Origin: Caulobacter sp.
GTDB lineage: Bacteria > Pseudomonadota > Alphaproteobacteria > Caulobacterales > Caulobacteraceae
Direction: 5' to 3'
NCBI RefSeq assembly: GCF_017744445.1
Contig: NZ_JAGIBH010000004.1
Coordinates: forward strand, 1 to 64,000
Length of the DNA: 64,000 nt
Shown: positions 8,951 through 17,884 of the stretch, piece by piece
Layout of the letters: every line of letters begins with the position of its first letter
Position numbering within the stretch: position 1 is the stretch's first letter
Program-made: the position numbers and the translations under genes
Notes under the pieces: generated by a model
Seen by the model: the letters and a program-made list of their open reading frames with translations, nothing else
Databases searched by the model: none
Told to the model about the DNA's origin: nothing

Positions 8951-9715
8951 ATGCAACGTCGCACGCATCTCATGACGGCCCATCTCAAGGTCGTGGCGGC
9001 CGTGGTTCTGCTGGCCGGCGGAGTCTCCGCCTGCGGCCACATCGACGCCGAGCCGATCACGCCAGGTCCCAGACCTAGCGCGAACTTCTCTAATATCGGT
9101 TACGCCGATTGGAGCGAGGACGAGCCGTCCTACCGGTTCTATCCGGGCGACGAGGTCGAGGTGACGGTGCCGTCCGCCCCGGAACTCAGCAAGACGACGA
9201 CGGTGCAGCCGGACGGACGGATCAGCCTGCCCTTGACCCAGCCGGTGATGGCGGCGGATCGCACGATCGAGGAACTGCAAGGCTCCATCGGCCAGGCCTA
9301 TGCCGGCACGCTGCTGCGGCCGCAGGTTCAGGTGTCGGTCAAATCGACGCAGCCGCTCAAGGTGTTCGTGGGCGGCGAGGTCAAGAACCCCGGTGTCTTC
9401 GACATGGCGGGCGATAGCGACGCCCTGCGCGCCGTCATCCAGGCCGGCGGCTTCACCAATGGCGCCAAGCGCAATCAGGTTGTGATCATTCGCCGCGGCA
9501 CAGACGGGCGGGCAATGCTGCGGACGGCGGACCTGCTGGCAGGGATCACGCGTCCGGGCGGAACGGATGTGGTGCCTCTGCGCCGGTTCGACGTGGTCTA
9601 TGTCCCACGCAGCGGCGTCTCGGAGGCTGGTCTCTTCATGCAGCAGTACTTCCGCGACCTGCTGCCCATCAGTTTCAGCTACGCGATCAACGGCAACATC
9701 AACGGCGGCAACTGA
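8951..9715 (+). CDS. Wza-like polysaccharide export outer-membrane lipoprotein
   Basis: A 254-residue lipoprotein with signal sequence and lipobox (GGVSAC, cysteine near residue 28). The Poly_export domain starts at YRFYPGDEVEVTVPSAPELS and holds VQPDGRISLPLTQPVMA; an SLBB region follows (KVFVGGEVKNPGVFDM, VIQAGGF). It is shorter than E. coli Wza (379 residues), with one SLBB domain and no obvious C-terminal barrel helix, similar to many alphaproteobacterial versions. It would form the outer-membrane channel for the polymer made by this locus. ATG 8972 is an alternative start that keeps the signal peptide. Confidence 0.88.
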   Translation: MQRRTHLMTAHLKVVAAVVLLAGGVSACGHIDAEPITPGPRPSANFSNIGYADWSEDEPSYRFYPGDEVEVTVPSAPELSKTTTVQPDGRISLPLTQPVMAADRTIEELQGSIGQAYAGTLLRPQVQVSVKSTQPLKVFVGGEVKNPGVFDMAGDSDALRAVIQAGGFTNGAKRNQVVIIRRGTDGRAMLRTADLLAGITRPGGTDVVPLRRFDVVYVPRSGVSEAGLFMQQYFRDLLPISFSYAINGNINGGN

Positions 9716-9739
9716 GCCGATCCTCCCACGGGATCGGCT
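9715..9739 (+). terminator. Hairpin after the wza-like gene
   Basis: A perfect 9-bp stem (9715-9723 with 9731-9739) with a 7-base loop starts at the last base of the stop codon. No T tract follows. Confidence 0.55.
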
Positions 9740-9749
9740 GGCAGTTGAG

Positions 9750-9770
9750 GAGCCCGGTTAGACCGGGCTC
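9750..9770 (-). terminator. Hairpin at the end of the Sel1-like gene
   Basis: A perfect 9-bp stem (9750-9758 with 9762-9770) with a 3-base loop overlaps the stop codon of the minus-strand gene ending at 9769. With the neighbouring hairpin it separates two convergent genes. Confidence 0.5.
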
Positions 9771-10050
9771 AGCCGTGAGCGAGCCATTCGCGGGCCTGAC
9801 GCTGGGCTTCGGCGACATCGTCGCTGGCCATCTCTTGCGACAGTTCCTTGCGGTAGGCCTTGGCTTCGATCGAACCGCGCATGGCAGCCAGATTGAACAG
9901 CATGTGGGCCGAGACGTAGTCCAGCGGCGCACCGCCCTGGCCGGTCGAATACAGCAGGCCCATGCGGAACAGTTCGTCACCCGTCGACGTCGCGGTCGGC
10001 AGCGGCAGGGTGGCGACGATGGCCGGCGGAACTTCATTCATCATCATCAT
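9769..10050 (-). CDS. Small Sel1-repeat-like protein
   Basis: A 93-residue protein whose centre (ELFRMGLLYSTGQGGAPLDYVSAHMLFNLAAMRG) matches a single Sel1-like repeat (LG.LY..G.GV..D...A..W...AA..G). Sel1 repeats form helical scaffolds for protein interaction. The C-terminal part is helical and charged (AKAYRKELSQEMASDDVAEAQRQAREWL). A strong GAGGAG ribosome site lies 7 bases before the first of four consecutive ATG codons. No signal peptide is seen, so it is probably cytoplasmic. Partner and role are unknown. Confidence 0.75.
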   Translation of the reverse strand: MMMMNEVPPAIVATLPLPTATSTGDELFRMGLLYSTGQGGAPLDYVSAHMLFNLAAMRGSIEAKAYRKELSQEMASDDVAEAQRQAREWLAHG

Positions 10051-10221
10051 GGCTCATCTCCTCTCTCAAACTCGCCCCGACGTTTTGCCGGTTCTGAGCT
10101 TGATTGAAGAAAAGTCCCGCGCGACTGAACATATAGTTAAGCGCGCGGAGAGCATAAATGACGCACCCAGTTACTCTTTGTTGAGGCTAATTACTGGGCG
10201 TAAATCACAGTATACAGCGCC

Positions 10222-10947
10222 TTAACGCGCACGCTGTCCGAACAGGACTCTACGGGCGTCTTCGGCCGCTTTTCCCGAGGATTGCAGGCCTCCGGCCCGC
10301 AACTCGGCGCCCAGCTTAAAGCCTTTTTGCACGTTTTCCCGCGCGCCGACCCGCTCGAACCACGTCCCCAAATTGGGGAATTCGTCGAGAATAATGCCCT
10401 GGTTCTTCCAGGGAACGATCCACGGCCAGATCATGAAGTCGGCAATAGACAATTGGCCGCAGACGAAATCGCGGCCCTCCAGCTGCTTGTTCAGCACGCC
10501 GTACAGCCGGTGGGTCTCATTGGTGTAGCGTATGGCGCCGTAGGCGATCTGGCGTTGGTCGGCGATGATCGCCGGGGCGTACTGACGGAAGTGATGCGTC
10601 TGGCCGGCCATAGGGCCCAGGCCGCCCATCTGCCACATGACCCATTGGTCGATCTGGACCCGGTCACGCTCGGTCTCGCCATAGAACTTGCCGGTCTTGC
10701 GAGCCAGGTACTGCAGGATGGCCCCTGACTCGAAGATCGAGATCGGCTGGCCGTCGGGACCGTCGGGATCGACGATGGCCGGCATGCGGTTGTTGGGGCT
10801 GATGGCCAGGAAGGCCGGCTTGAACTGCTCGCCGGTCCCGATGTTCACCGGGATCATCTCGTAGGGCAGGCCCATCTCCTCCAGGGCGATGGAGACCTTC
10901 CAGCCGTTGGGCGTGGGCCAGTAGTGCAGTTCGATCGGATGGCTCAT
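10222..10947 (-). CDS. Glutathione S-transferase, YfcG/YghU-like
   Basis: A 241-residue soluble enzyme. The N-terminal thioredoxin-fold domain has HYWPTPNGWKVSIALEEMGL and the glutathione-binding stretch NNRMPAIVDPDG...IFESGAILQYLA, where the cis-Pro and Glu-Ser pair are conserved. The C-terminal helical domain contains QWVMWQMGGLGPMAGQTHHF, typical of the YfcG/Ure2-like group. These enzymes often act as glutathione-dependent disulfide reductases rather than conjugating transferases. It appears monocistronic, with a 171-base relatively AT-rich gap downstream. Confidence 0.9.
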   Translation of the reverse strand: MSHPIELHYWPTPNGWKVSIALEEMGLPYEMIPVNIGTGEQFKPAFLAISPNNRMPAIVDPDGPDGQPISIFESGAILQYLARKTGKFYGETERDRVQIDQWVMWQMGGLGPMAGQTHHFRQYAPAIIADQRQIAYGAIRYTNETHRLYGVLNKQLEGRDFVCGQLSIADFMIWPWIVPWKNQGIILDEFPNLGTWFERVGARENVQKGFKLGAELRAGGLQSSGKAAEDARRVLFGQRAR

Positions 10948-11149
10948 CGGCCTTCCCTCCCCTCATCGTCGTTGCTGCCAGCGAACATGGTCGCACCCCG
11001 GCGCCGCGCCAAGTGTGACCTGACGAAAAGCCTGACCGCGCCGTTCAGCCTGGGTTCAGCCGAGAGCGGACATTCTGCGTTTCAAGGTCGAGGGAAGTTT
11101 CTAGGCGAGGCCTCCGCAAGGCTCCGCCCGACCACGAGGAGAAGACGAG

Positions 11150-11650
11150 ATGAAACGTCTGCTGCTGACTATCGCCGCCGTGGCTTCGGTGGCCGGGCCG
11201 ATGGCGCTGACGGCGACCGACGCCTCCGCGCAGGATCGCGGCCGCTGGGATCACCATGACCGCGGCGATCGCGGCCGTGGCGACTGGGATCGCGGTCGGG
11301 ACCACGATCGCGGCCGCTGGGACCGTGACGACCGTCGCGGCGGCTGGGATCGCGGCGACCGTTGGGATCGTGGCCGTCACAATGGCTATTATTACAACAA
11401 TCGCTGGTCCTACGGCCCGCCGCCGGCCGCATACTACGGTCGCCCGGGCTTCCGTCCGGGTTATACGGCCTGGCAGCGCGGCGCTTATCTGCCCAGCTAC
11501 TATCGCGGCGGCGGCTATGTCGTGAACGATTACTATCGTTACCGTCTGCGCCCGCCGCCCCGGGGCTACTATTGGTACCGCACCGGCAATGACTACGTGC
11601 TGGCCGCCATCGCGACTGGCCTGATCTTCGACGTCATCGCCAATCACTAG
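11150..11650 (+). CDS. RcnB-like periplasmic protein with Asp/Arg/Gly/Trp-rich region
   Basis: A 166-residue secreted protein. The signal peptide is residues 1-28 (cleavage after DASA). A low-complexity stretch follows, built from repeats around DRGRWD and DRGDRG. The C-terminal half (YLPSYYRGGGYVVNDYYRYRLRPPPRGYYWYRTGNDYVL) matches the RcnB family, named for a periplasmic nickel/cobalt-homeostasis protein. Whether metal is involved here is unknown; the histidines are few. GAGGAG lies 9 bases before ATG. A plausible hairpin terminator follows. Confidence 0.8.
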   Translation: MKRLLLTIAAVASVAGPMALTATDASAQDRGRWDHHDRGDRGRGDWDRGRDHDRGRWDRDDRRGGWDRGDRWDRGRHNGYYYNNRWSYGPPPAAYYGRPGFRPGYTAWQRGAYLPSYYRGGGYVVNDYYRYRLRPPPRGYYWYRTGNDYVLAAIATGLIFDVIANH

Positions 11651-11676
11651 ACCTGACTGCTCTGCGGCAGTTGAAG

Positions 11677-11711
11677 ACGGCGTCCTGGGCTATGCCTCGG
11701 GGCGCCGTTTT
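11677..11711 (+). terminator. Probable terminator of the RcnB-like gene
   Basis: A 9-bp stem containing one G-T pair (11677-11685 with 11700-11708) has a 14-base loop and runs into TTTT at 11708-11711, 27 bases after the stop. Confidence 0.5.
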
Positions 11712-11844
11712 GCGGTCACAAGCGCCACAACCTCGCCGCGACTGGGGCTTAACCGCCCGATTGCGAAGTCATTTCGACCTCATTGCCCAGCCAGCGTTGG
11801 GCCTGCGTCACACTTCGACGCTGCAGCAATACGGTCCCAAGCCC

Positions 11845-12189
11845 ATGAAGACCCTGCGCATCACGACCGCCGCGCTCACTCTGGCCGCCGCCGCCTTTGC
11901 CGGCTCGGCTATGGCCCAGACGACGGCCCCGCAGACCACGCCGGCCGATCCGCAACCCAGCCTGACGACCCCGGCCCCGACGACCGAGACGCCGCCGGCG
12001 ACCGATCCGTCGACCCAAGCCGCGCCGCCGGCCACCGAAAGCGCGGCGCCGGCCGACAGCGCCGGCACGCCGACCTCGGCCACCGCCCCGGCGACTGAAG
12101 AGCCGACGGCCCCGGCCGCCGACGAGAAGCCCGCGAAGAAGAACAAGAAGCACAAGAAGCCGGCCGAAGAGCCGACCGCGCCCCAATAA
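11845..12189 (+). CDS. Small secreted Ala/Pro/Thr-rich protein with lysine-rich tail
   Basis: A 114-residue protein with a clear signal peptide (MKTLRITTAALTLAAAAFAG, cleavage after AMA). The mature part is low-complexity Thr/Pro/Ala sequence, ending in a basic segment (EKPAKKNKKHKKPAEEP). ATG 11845 is chosen because it starts the signal peptide; the frame is open farther upstream. No domain is recognised; it could be a periplasmic or envelope-associated disordered protein. A strong terminator follows within 25 bases. Confidence 0.7.
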   Translation: MKTLRITTAALTLAAAAFAGSAMAQTTAPQTTPADPQPSLTTPAPTTETPPATDPSTQAAPPATESAAPADSAGTPTSATAPATEEPTAPAADEKPAKKNKKHKKPAEEPTAPQ

Positions 12190-12211
12190 TAAAAGTTCGC
12201 ATCAACGAAGA

Positions 12212-12239
12212 AGGGCCCGCGGTTTTCGCCGCGGGCCCT
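12212..12239. terminator. Bidirectional terminator between the small secreted protein gene and gatB
   Basis: A perfect 11-bp stem (12212-12222 with 12229-12239) with a TTTTCG loop lies between convergent gene ends and can serve both. Confidence 0.8.
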
Positions 12240-12264
12240 CGTCATTTCTAGCGGTCAGATCGCC

Positions 12265-13764
<1,500 letters not shown>

Positions 13765-14003
13765 GGCCGTCTCTCTACATCAAGCGGGCCGGGCCGGAAA
13801 AGCTCCGGGACACCGCTACGGGCATCTTCTCTGATCCAAGGCCCACAAGGCATCGCCGTTGTTCCAGGTAAGCGAAACCGTTCGATTTTCAACTTCCTTG
13901 AATAAGGCCGGATTGAGTCAATTCCGGCGCCATTGCGGGGCAAGGGAACCGCTGAGTTGTCGCACCGTTCATTTTCTCGAACAGCTCACTTACGGAGGTA
14001 GAA

Positions 14004-14597
14004 ATGCCCACCGCTTACACTACCCGCCCCACTCTGAACTTCGACGCCCCGGAACCGGTCGTCACGGCGGATCCGAATGCTTCGGCTCTGTTTCCGTCTC
14101 AGCCGGTCTATGCTCGCACGCCGAAGAAGAAGGCGTCCAACAACCTGCCGCTTCTGGTCGGCGTTCCCGTCGTGGCCGTCGTCGCCGGCGGCATGATCTG
14201 GGCCATGACGGCCAACCGCGCCGAAGCGCCGACCGATCCGGCCTCGCTGCGCACCGCCGCCGCCGAAAGCCCGCCGCCGGCCAACGCCACGCCGGTCCCG
14301 GCCAACGTCGCCGCGACCCCGGCTCCGATCCCGCAACCGACCGAACTGGCCGCCGCCACGCCGGCCCCGGTCGCCCGTTCGACCCCGGCCCGCTCGACGG
14401 CTCCGGCCCGCCCGGCCGCTCGCCGCGCCGCGCCGGTCCAGGAGAGCGCTCCGGCCGCCGAAAGCGCCTCAGCCAATGTCAGCGCCACCGTCCCGGCCGC
14501 CCCGCCGGCCGTCAGCGCCCCGATCGCCGAGCCGGCCCCGCTGGTCATCCCGGCCCCGGCCGCTCCGGCTCCGGCCGAACCCGTCGCGCCGATGTAA
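14004..14597 (+). CDS. Single-pass membrane protein with Ala/Pro-rich periplasmic region
   Basis: A 197-residue protein of no recognised family. Residues 1-49 are cytoplasmic, ending in a basic KKK patch; one transmembrane helix follows (LPLLVGVPVVAVVAGGMIWAM), then about 130 residues of Ala/Pro/Ser/Arg-rich low-complexity sequence. An excellent GGAGG site precedes ATG. It sits alone between gatB and gatA, divergent from gatB, with about 240 bases upstream and a strong bidirectional terminator downstream. An envelope role is likely but unproven. Confidence 0.75.
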   Translation: MPTAYTTRPTLNFDAPEPVVTADPNASALFPSQPVYARTPKKKASNNLPLLVGVPVVAVVAGGMIWAMTANRAEAPTDPASLRTAAAESPPPANATPVPANVAATPAPIPQPTELAAATPAPVARSTPARSTAPARPAARRAAPVQESAPAAESASANVSATVPAAPPAVSAPIAEPAPLVIPAPAAPAPAEPVAPM

Positions 14598-14625
14598 ATC
14601 AGGGTCCCACACCCCGATAACGAAG

Positions 14626-14655
14626 AAGGGCGGCTCCGCGAGGAGCCGCCCTTTT
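14626..14655. terminator. Bidirectional rho-independent terminator
   Basis: A perfect 12-bp stem (14626-14637 with 14642-14653) with a GCGA tetraloop is followed by TTTT on + and preceded by A-rich sequence that gives a T tract on -. It lies between the membrane-protein gene and gatA. Confidence 0.88.
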
Positions 14656-14659
14656 CATT

Positions 14660-16195
14660 TTACCACCACTTCTCGGCCTTGGCCGTGAAGCCCGCGGCCT
14701 TCTCGACCGCCCCGGCGACCGAGAACACCGTGGCCTCGTCCAGAGGCTTGCCGATGATCTGCAGACCCAGCGGCAGGCCATTGGCGTCGAGGCCGGCGGG
14801 CAGCGACAGACCCGGCAGACCCGCCAGGTTCGTCGTCACCGTGAACACGTCGTTCAGGTACATGGCGATCGGGTCGTTGCTGTTCTCGCCCAGACCGAAC
14901 GCCGCCGAGGGCGCGGTCGGGGTGAGGATCGCGTCGCACTTGGCCCAAGCGTTGTCGAAGTCCTCGGCGATGCGGCGACGCACCTTCAGGGCCTTCAGGT
15001 AGTAGGCGTCGTAATAGCCGGCCGACAGCACATAGGTGCCGATCAGGATGCGGCGCTTGACCTCGTCGCCGAAGCCCGCAGCGCGGGTGTGCTCGTAGAT
15101 CTCGGTCAGGTTGGCGCCGTCTTCGCGCAGGCCGTAACGCATGCCGTCATAGCGAGCCAGGTTCGAGGACGCCTCGGCCGGGGCCACGATATAGTAGGCC
15201 GGCAGGGCGTACTTGGTGTGCGGCAGGCTGATGTCGACGATCTCGCAGCCGGCTTCCTTCAGCCAGGCGATGCCGTCCTGCCAGAGCTTCTCGATCTCGG
15301 CCGGCATGTTGTCGACGCGGTATTCCTTGGGGATACCGATCTTCAGGCCCTTCACCGACTTGCCCACGAACTGGGTGAAGTCCGGCACCGGAATGTCCAG
15401 GCTGGTCGAGTCCTTGGGGTCATGGCCCGACATCGAGGTCAGCAGCAGGGCCGCATCTTCGACGGTCTTGGCGATCGGCCCGGCCTGGTCCAGCGAGCTG
15501 GCGAAGGCCACGACGCCCCAGCGCGAGCAGCGGCCGTAGGTCGGCTTGATGCCGACGGTGCCGGTGAAGGCGGCCGGCTGGCGGATCGAGCCGCCGGTGT
15601 CGGTGGCCGTGGCGCCCAGGCACAGGTCGGCGGCGACGGCGGCGGCCGAACCGCCCGACGAACCGCCGGGGGTCAGAATGCCGTGCCGTCCCTCTGGCAA
15701 AGCCCAATTGCTCGTCTTGGCATAAGTCATGGCGGCGGACGAATTGGCGTTCTCGCCCGCCCGTCGCCAGGGATTAGCCACCGGACCGAAGTAGCTGGTC
15801 TCGTTCGACGAGCCCATGGCGAACTGGTCCAGGTTCAGCTTGCCCAGCATCACAGCGCCGTCGCGCCACAGCTGGCTGGTCACGGTCGACTCGTAGGTCG
15901 GCACGAAGTTTTCCAGGATCTTCGAGCAGGCCGTGGTGCGCACGCCATCGGTGCAGAACAGGTCCTTCACCCCCAGCGGCGCGCCTTCCAGCGGACCGGC
16001 CTCGCCCAGGGCGCGGCGCGCGTCGGACTTGGCGGCCATGTCCAGCGCCTTGTCCGGGGTTTCCAGGATATAGGCGTTCAGGCCGCGAGCGGCCTCGACG
16101 GCCTCGATGTGGGCTTGCGTCAGTTCGACCGAGGTGAACTCGCGCTTGGCCAGGCCCTCCAGGGCGCTGGCCAGGGTCAGCTTCGTCAGGCTCAT
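14660..16195 (-). CDS. gatA: Aspartyl/glutamyl-tRNA amidotransferase subunit A
   Basis: A 511-residue amidase-signature enzyme that hydrolyses glutamine and supplies ammonia to GatB. The Ser-cisSer-Lys triad is visible: Lys77 in [10 protein letters not shown], the serines of [11 protein letters not shown] (about 175-185) and Ser203 in [16 protein letters not shown]. The protein is longer than usual because about 30 residues (144-174, from [10 protein letters not shown] to EGRHGIL) separate NPW from TPGGSSGG, where most bacterial GatA proteins have fewer. The start ATG overlaps the gatC stop (TAATG). Confidence 0.97.
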   Translation of the reverse strand: MSLTKLTLASALEGLAKREFTSVELTQAHIEAVEAARGLNAYILETPDKALDMAAKSDARRALGEAGPLEGAPLGVKDLFCTDGVRTTACSKILENFVPTYESTVTSQLWRDGAVMLGKLNLDQFAMGSSNETSYFGPVANPWRRAGENANSSAAMTYAKTSNWALPEGRHGILTPGGSSGGSAAAVAADLCLGATATDTGGSIRQPAAFTGTVGIKPTYGRCSRWGVVAFASSLDQAGPIAKTVEDAALLLTSMSGHDPKDSTSLDIPVPDFTQFVGKSVKGLKIGIPKEYRVDNMPAEIEKLWQDGIAWLKEAGCEIVDISLPHTKYALPAYYIVAPAEASSNLARYDGMRYGLREDGANLTEIYEHTRAAGFGDEVKRRILIGTYVLSAGYYDAYYLKALKVRRRIAEDFDNAWAKCDAILTPTAPSAAFGLGENSNDPIAMYLNDVFTVTTNLAGLPGLSLPAGLDANGLPLGLQIIGKPLDEATVFSVAGAVEKAAGFTAKAEKWW

Positions 16196-16482
16196 TATTC
16201 GACCACCTTCGGCACGACGAAGAAGTTGTTCACGGACTTGGGCGCGTTGCTGGTCACGCGAGCCGGATCGCCGCCCATGGTGACGACGTCGTCGCGCAGC
16301 GGCAGGCCGGCGGCCACGACGCTGGTCAGCGGCTCGCAGCCGTCGGTGTCGACCTCGGCCAGTTGCTCGATCCAGGTCATGATGCCGTTGAGCTCATTGG
16401 CCAGGGCCTCGATGCGCTCTTCGGGTTCGGCGATGCGGGCGAGCCGGGCGACCTTCCGCACCGTGGCGGCGTCAATGGCCAT
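16195..16482 (-). CDS. gatC: Aspartyl/glutamyl-tRNA amidotransferase subunit C
   Basis: A 95-residue linker subunit that wraps GatA and GatB together. Family features are the N-terminal helix ([17 protein letters not shown]), the central [17 protein letters not shown] and the C-terminal LRDDVV. It is translationally coupled to gatA by one shared base (TAATG) and divergent from ruvX across 82 bases. Confidence 0.95.
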   Translation of the reverse strand: MAIDAATVRKVARLARIAEPEERIEALANELNGIMTWIEQLAEVDTDGCEPLTSVVAAGLPLRDDVVTMGGDPARVTSNAPKSVNNFFVVPKVVE

Positions 16483-16564
16483 GGAGATCTCCTAGAATTC
16501 GAACGCGTGGGTTAGCGGGCCGGAGACGAGGTTTCAAGCCGCGCGGGTCCTGATAAAGAGAGCC

Positions 16565-17035
16565 ATGCCCGTTCTCGACATCGAAGACTTCGCCGCAGCC
16601 CTGCCCCAGTACGCCCCGATCGTGGGCCTGGACCCGGGCGAGAAGACCATCGGGGTGGCCGTCTCGGACGTCACCCGCACTGTCGCCAGCCCGCTGGCGC
16701 TGATCGAAAAGACCAAGTTCACGAAGGACGCCGAGGCGCTGTTCAAGCTGATGGACAGCCGGAACGCCGTCGGGATCGTGGTCGGCCTGCCGATGAACAT
16801 GGACGGCACCGAGGGCGTGCGATGCCAGAGCAACCGCGCCCTGGCGAGGAACCTGCTGCGCATCAAGCCGGACCTCCCCATCACCTTCTGGGACGAGCGC
16901 CTGTCGACGGCGGCCGTGACGCGGGTGCTGATCGATGAGCATGACATTTCGCGGAAGCGCCGGGACGAGGTCGTGGACAAGATGGCGGCGGGGTGGATCC
17001 TGCAGGGGGCGCTGGAGCGGTTGCGCTCGCTCTAG
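16565..17035 (+). CDS. ruvX: RuvX/YqgF-family pre-16S rRNA nuclease
   Basis: A 156-residue RNase H-fold protein, essential in many bacteria for trimming the 5' end of 16S rRNA and formerly described as a putative Holliday-junction resolvase. Motifs: IVGLDPGEKTIGVAVSD (first catalytic Asp), VVGLPMNMDGTEG, FWDERLSTAAV (second acidic site) and KRRDEVVDKMAAGWILQGAL (third acidic residue). Length is typical. It begins 82 bases from gatC on the other strand, and a repeat-rich gap of about 850 bases follows. Confidence 0.93.
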   Translation: MPVLDIEDFAAALPQYAPIVGLDPGEKTIGVAVSDVTRTVASPLALIEKTKFTKDAEALFKLMDSRNAVGIVVGLPMNMDGTEGVRCQSNRALARNLLRIKPDLPITFWDERLSTAAVTRVLIDEHDISRKRRDEVVDKMAAGWILQGALERLRSL

Positions 17036-17038
17036 GCG

Positions 17039-17187
17039 CGGCGCTGGCCCCTCCACCGGCTTCGCCGGTCCCCCTCCCCCAGACAGGGGAGGAGAGAACA
17101 AAAGCCCCGACGCAGGCGGCGTCTCCTCTCCGCCCCGCTTGGGGGCGGACAGACCCGCGCAGCGGGTCAGGTGGGGGCCTGTGCTGA
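17039..17187. repeat. Intergenic palindromic repeat, family A, copy 1
   Basis: About 149 bases starting just after ruvX. Both outer parts recur in inverse orientation at 32895-33048: about 45 bases beginning GGCGCTGGCCCCTCCACCGG and about 60 bases ending GGTGGGGGCCTGTGCTGAG. The parts contain hairpins (CCGGCTTCGCCGG; CCGCTTGGGGGCGG; ACCCGCGCAGCGGGT). The middle differs between copies. Confidence 0.8.
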
Positions 17188-17234
17188 GTCATGCGCTCTC
17201 GGCTCCACGCGGCCAGCCGCTGAAGTCATGGAAA

Positions 17235-17330
17235 GGGACGCGGAGCGCCGGACAGCGTCCGGAGTGTCTGAATAGAATACCGTTTCGACGAAGCCCGACG
17301 CTCCGCGCAGCCGTTATTCGCCAGCGTCCC
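17235..17330. repeat. Nested inverted repeat, possible structured RNA
   Basis: Several perfect stems nest in 96 bases: GGGACGC (17235-17241) with 17324-17330; GCGGAGCG (17240-17247) with 17299-17306; CCGGAC-agc-GTCCGG (17248-17262); and GAATA with TATTC (17270-17274 with 17315-17319). I see no second copy in the window and no coding potential. Confidence 0.55.
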
Positions 17331-17420
17331 GGGAAGGTGGCCCTATTCAGGCCTTGCCGGGATCCGGGCGCTTCCGTTTCCGGAAAAGCCCGGTGATCAG
17401 GGAGGGACGAACCCTTTCCC

Positions 17421-17528
17421 CCAACCACGCCGACGGCGGGCGGGCCTGGCAGCGAACCAGGTCCCCGGACCGTCCGAGTATCCCCCTCGGACCTTCACCG
17501 CTCGACCACACCCCGCCGCCACGTTTGG
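17421..17528 (-). ncRNA. tRNA-like cloverleaf structure, probably a degenerate tRNA-Ser
   Basis: Read on the minus strand, a 7-bp closing stem (17512-17518 with 17434-17440) encloses, in tRNA order, a serine-type D-arm sequence (17491-17509, close to GGCCGAGAGGCTGAAGG), a 7-bp anticodon-like stem (17486-17492 with 17472-17478) with a 7-base loop placing GGA in the anticodon position, a variable-arm-like GGTCC/GGACC stem and a 5-bp T-arm-like stem with loop TTCGCTG (17445-17461). The D stem does not pair and position 58 is not A, so a working tRNA is unlikely. Confidence 0.4.
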
Positions 17529-17627
17529 TCGCTGGCCATTGCGCCCTTTCCTCGCGACGAGGTGGATAGAGAATACGGCAGGTTTTGAGGCCGGGGATGG
17601 AGGAGCGTGAATGCTCGTCACTTGCTC

Positions 17628-17808
17628 GCCCTCTCCCCCGGGAGAGGGGCGGGGCCCATGCGCAGCATGGGAGGGTGAGGGTCAAAGCCGCTAACCGATA
17701 AAAACACGAACAATCATGAGCTTGCGCGGCCTGGATGACTGGCTTCGCCTCTCCCCTCACCCTCCCACCGCTGCGCGGCGGGCCCCGCCCTCTCCCAAGG
17801 GAGAGGGT
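17628..17808. repeat. Family B inverted repeat pair without a gene between
   Basis: Arms 17628-17682 and 17755-17808 are near-inverse copies of one element (CCCTCTCCC...GGGAGAGGG...GGGCGGGGCC...GGGAGGGTGAGG). They resemble the 59-bp arms flanking the DUF559 gene at 24262-24787. About 70 unique bases lie between. No gene is supported in the rest of 17187-17884 either. Confidence 0.8.
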
Positions 17809-17884
17809 TCAATGCTCCTCCTCCACAGGGCGTTCACCCTCCCCGCCTTCCCTTCCCCCCCAAACCCGCCTATGACGCGGGCTC

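Noticed and set aside
17421..17528. Functional tRNA-Ser(GGA)
   Set aside because: D stem does not pair, T-loop A58 is missing and acceptor pairing is displaced; kept only as a tRNA-like element.
17354..17569. Short open frames on both strands in the ruvX-pyrB gap
   Set aside because: No ribosome sites, low-complexity products, and the DNA is explained better by repeats and hairpins.
17628..17808. CRISPR-like array
   Set aside because: The repeats are inverted pairs, not regularly spaced direct repeats, and no cas gene is present in the window.
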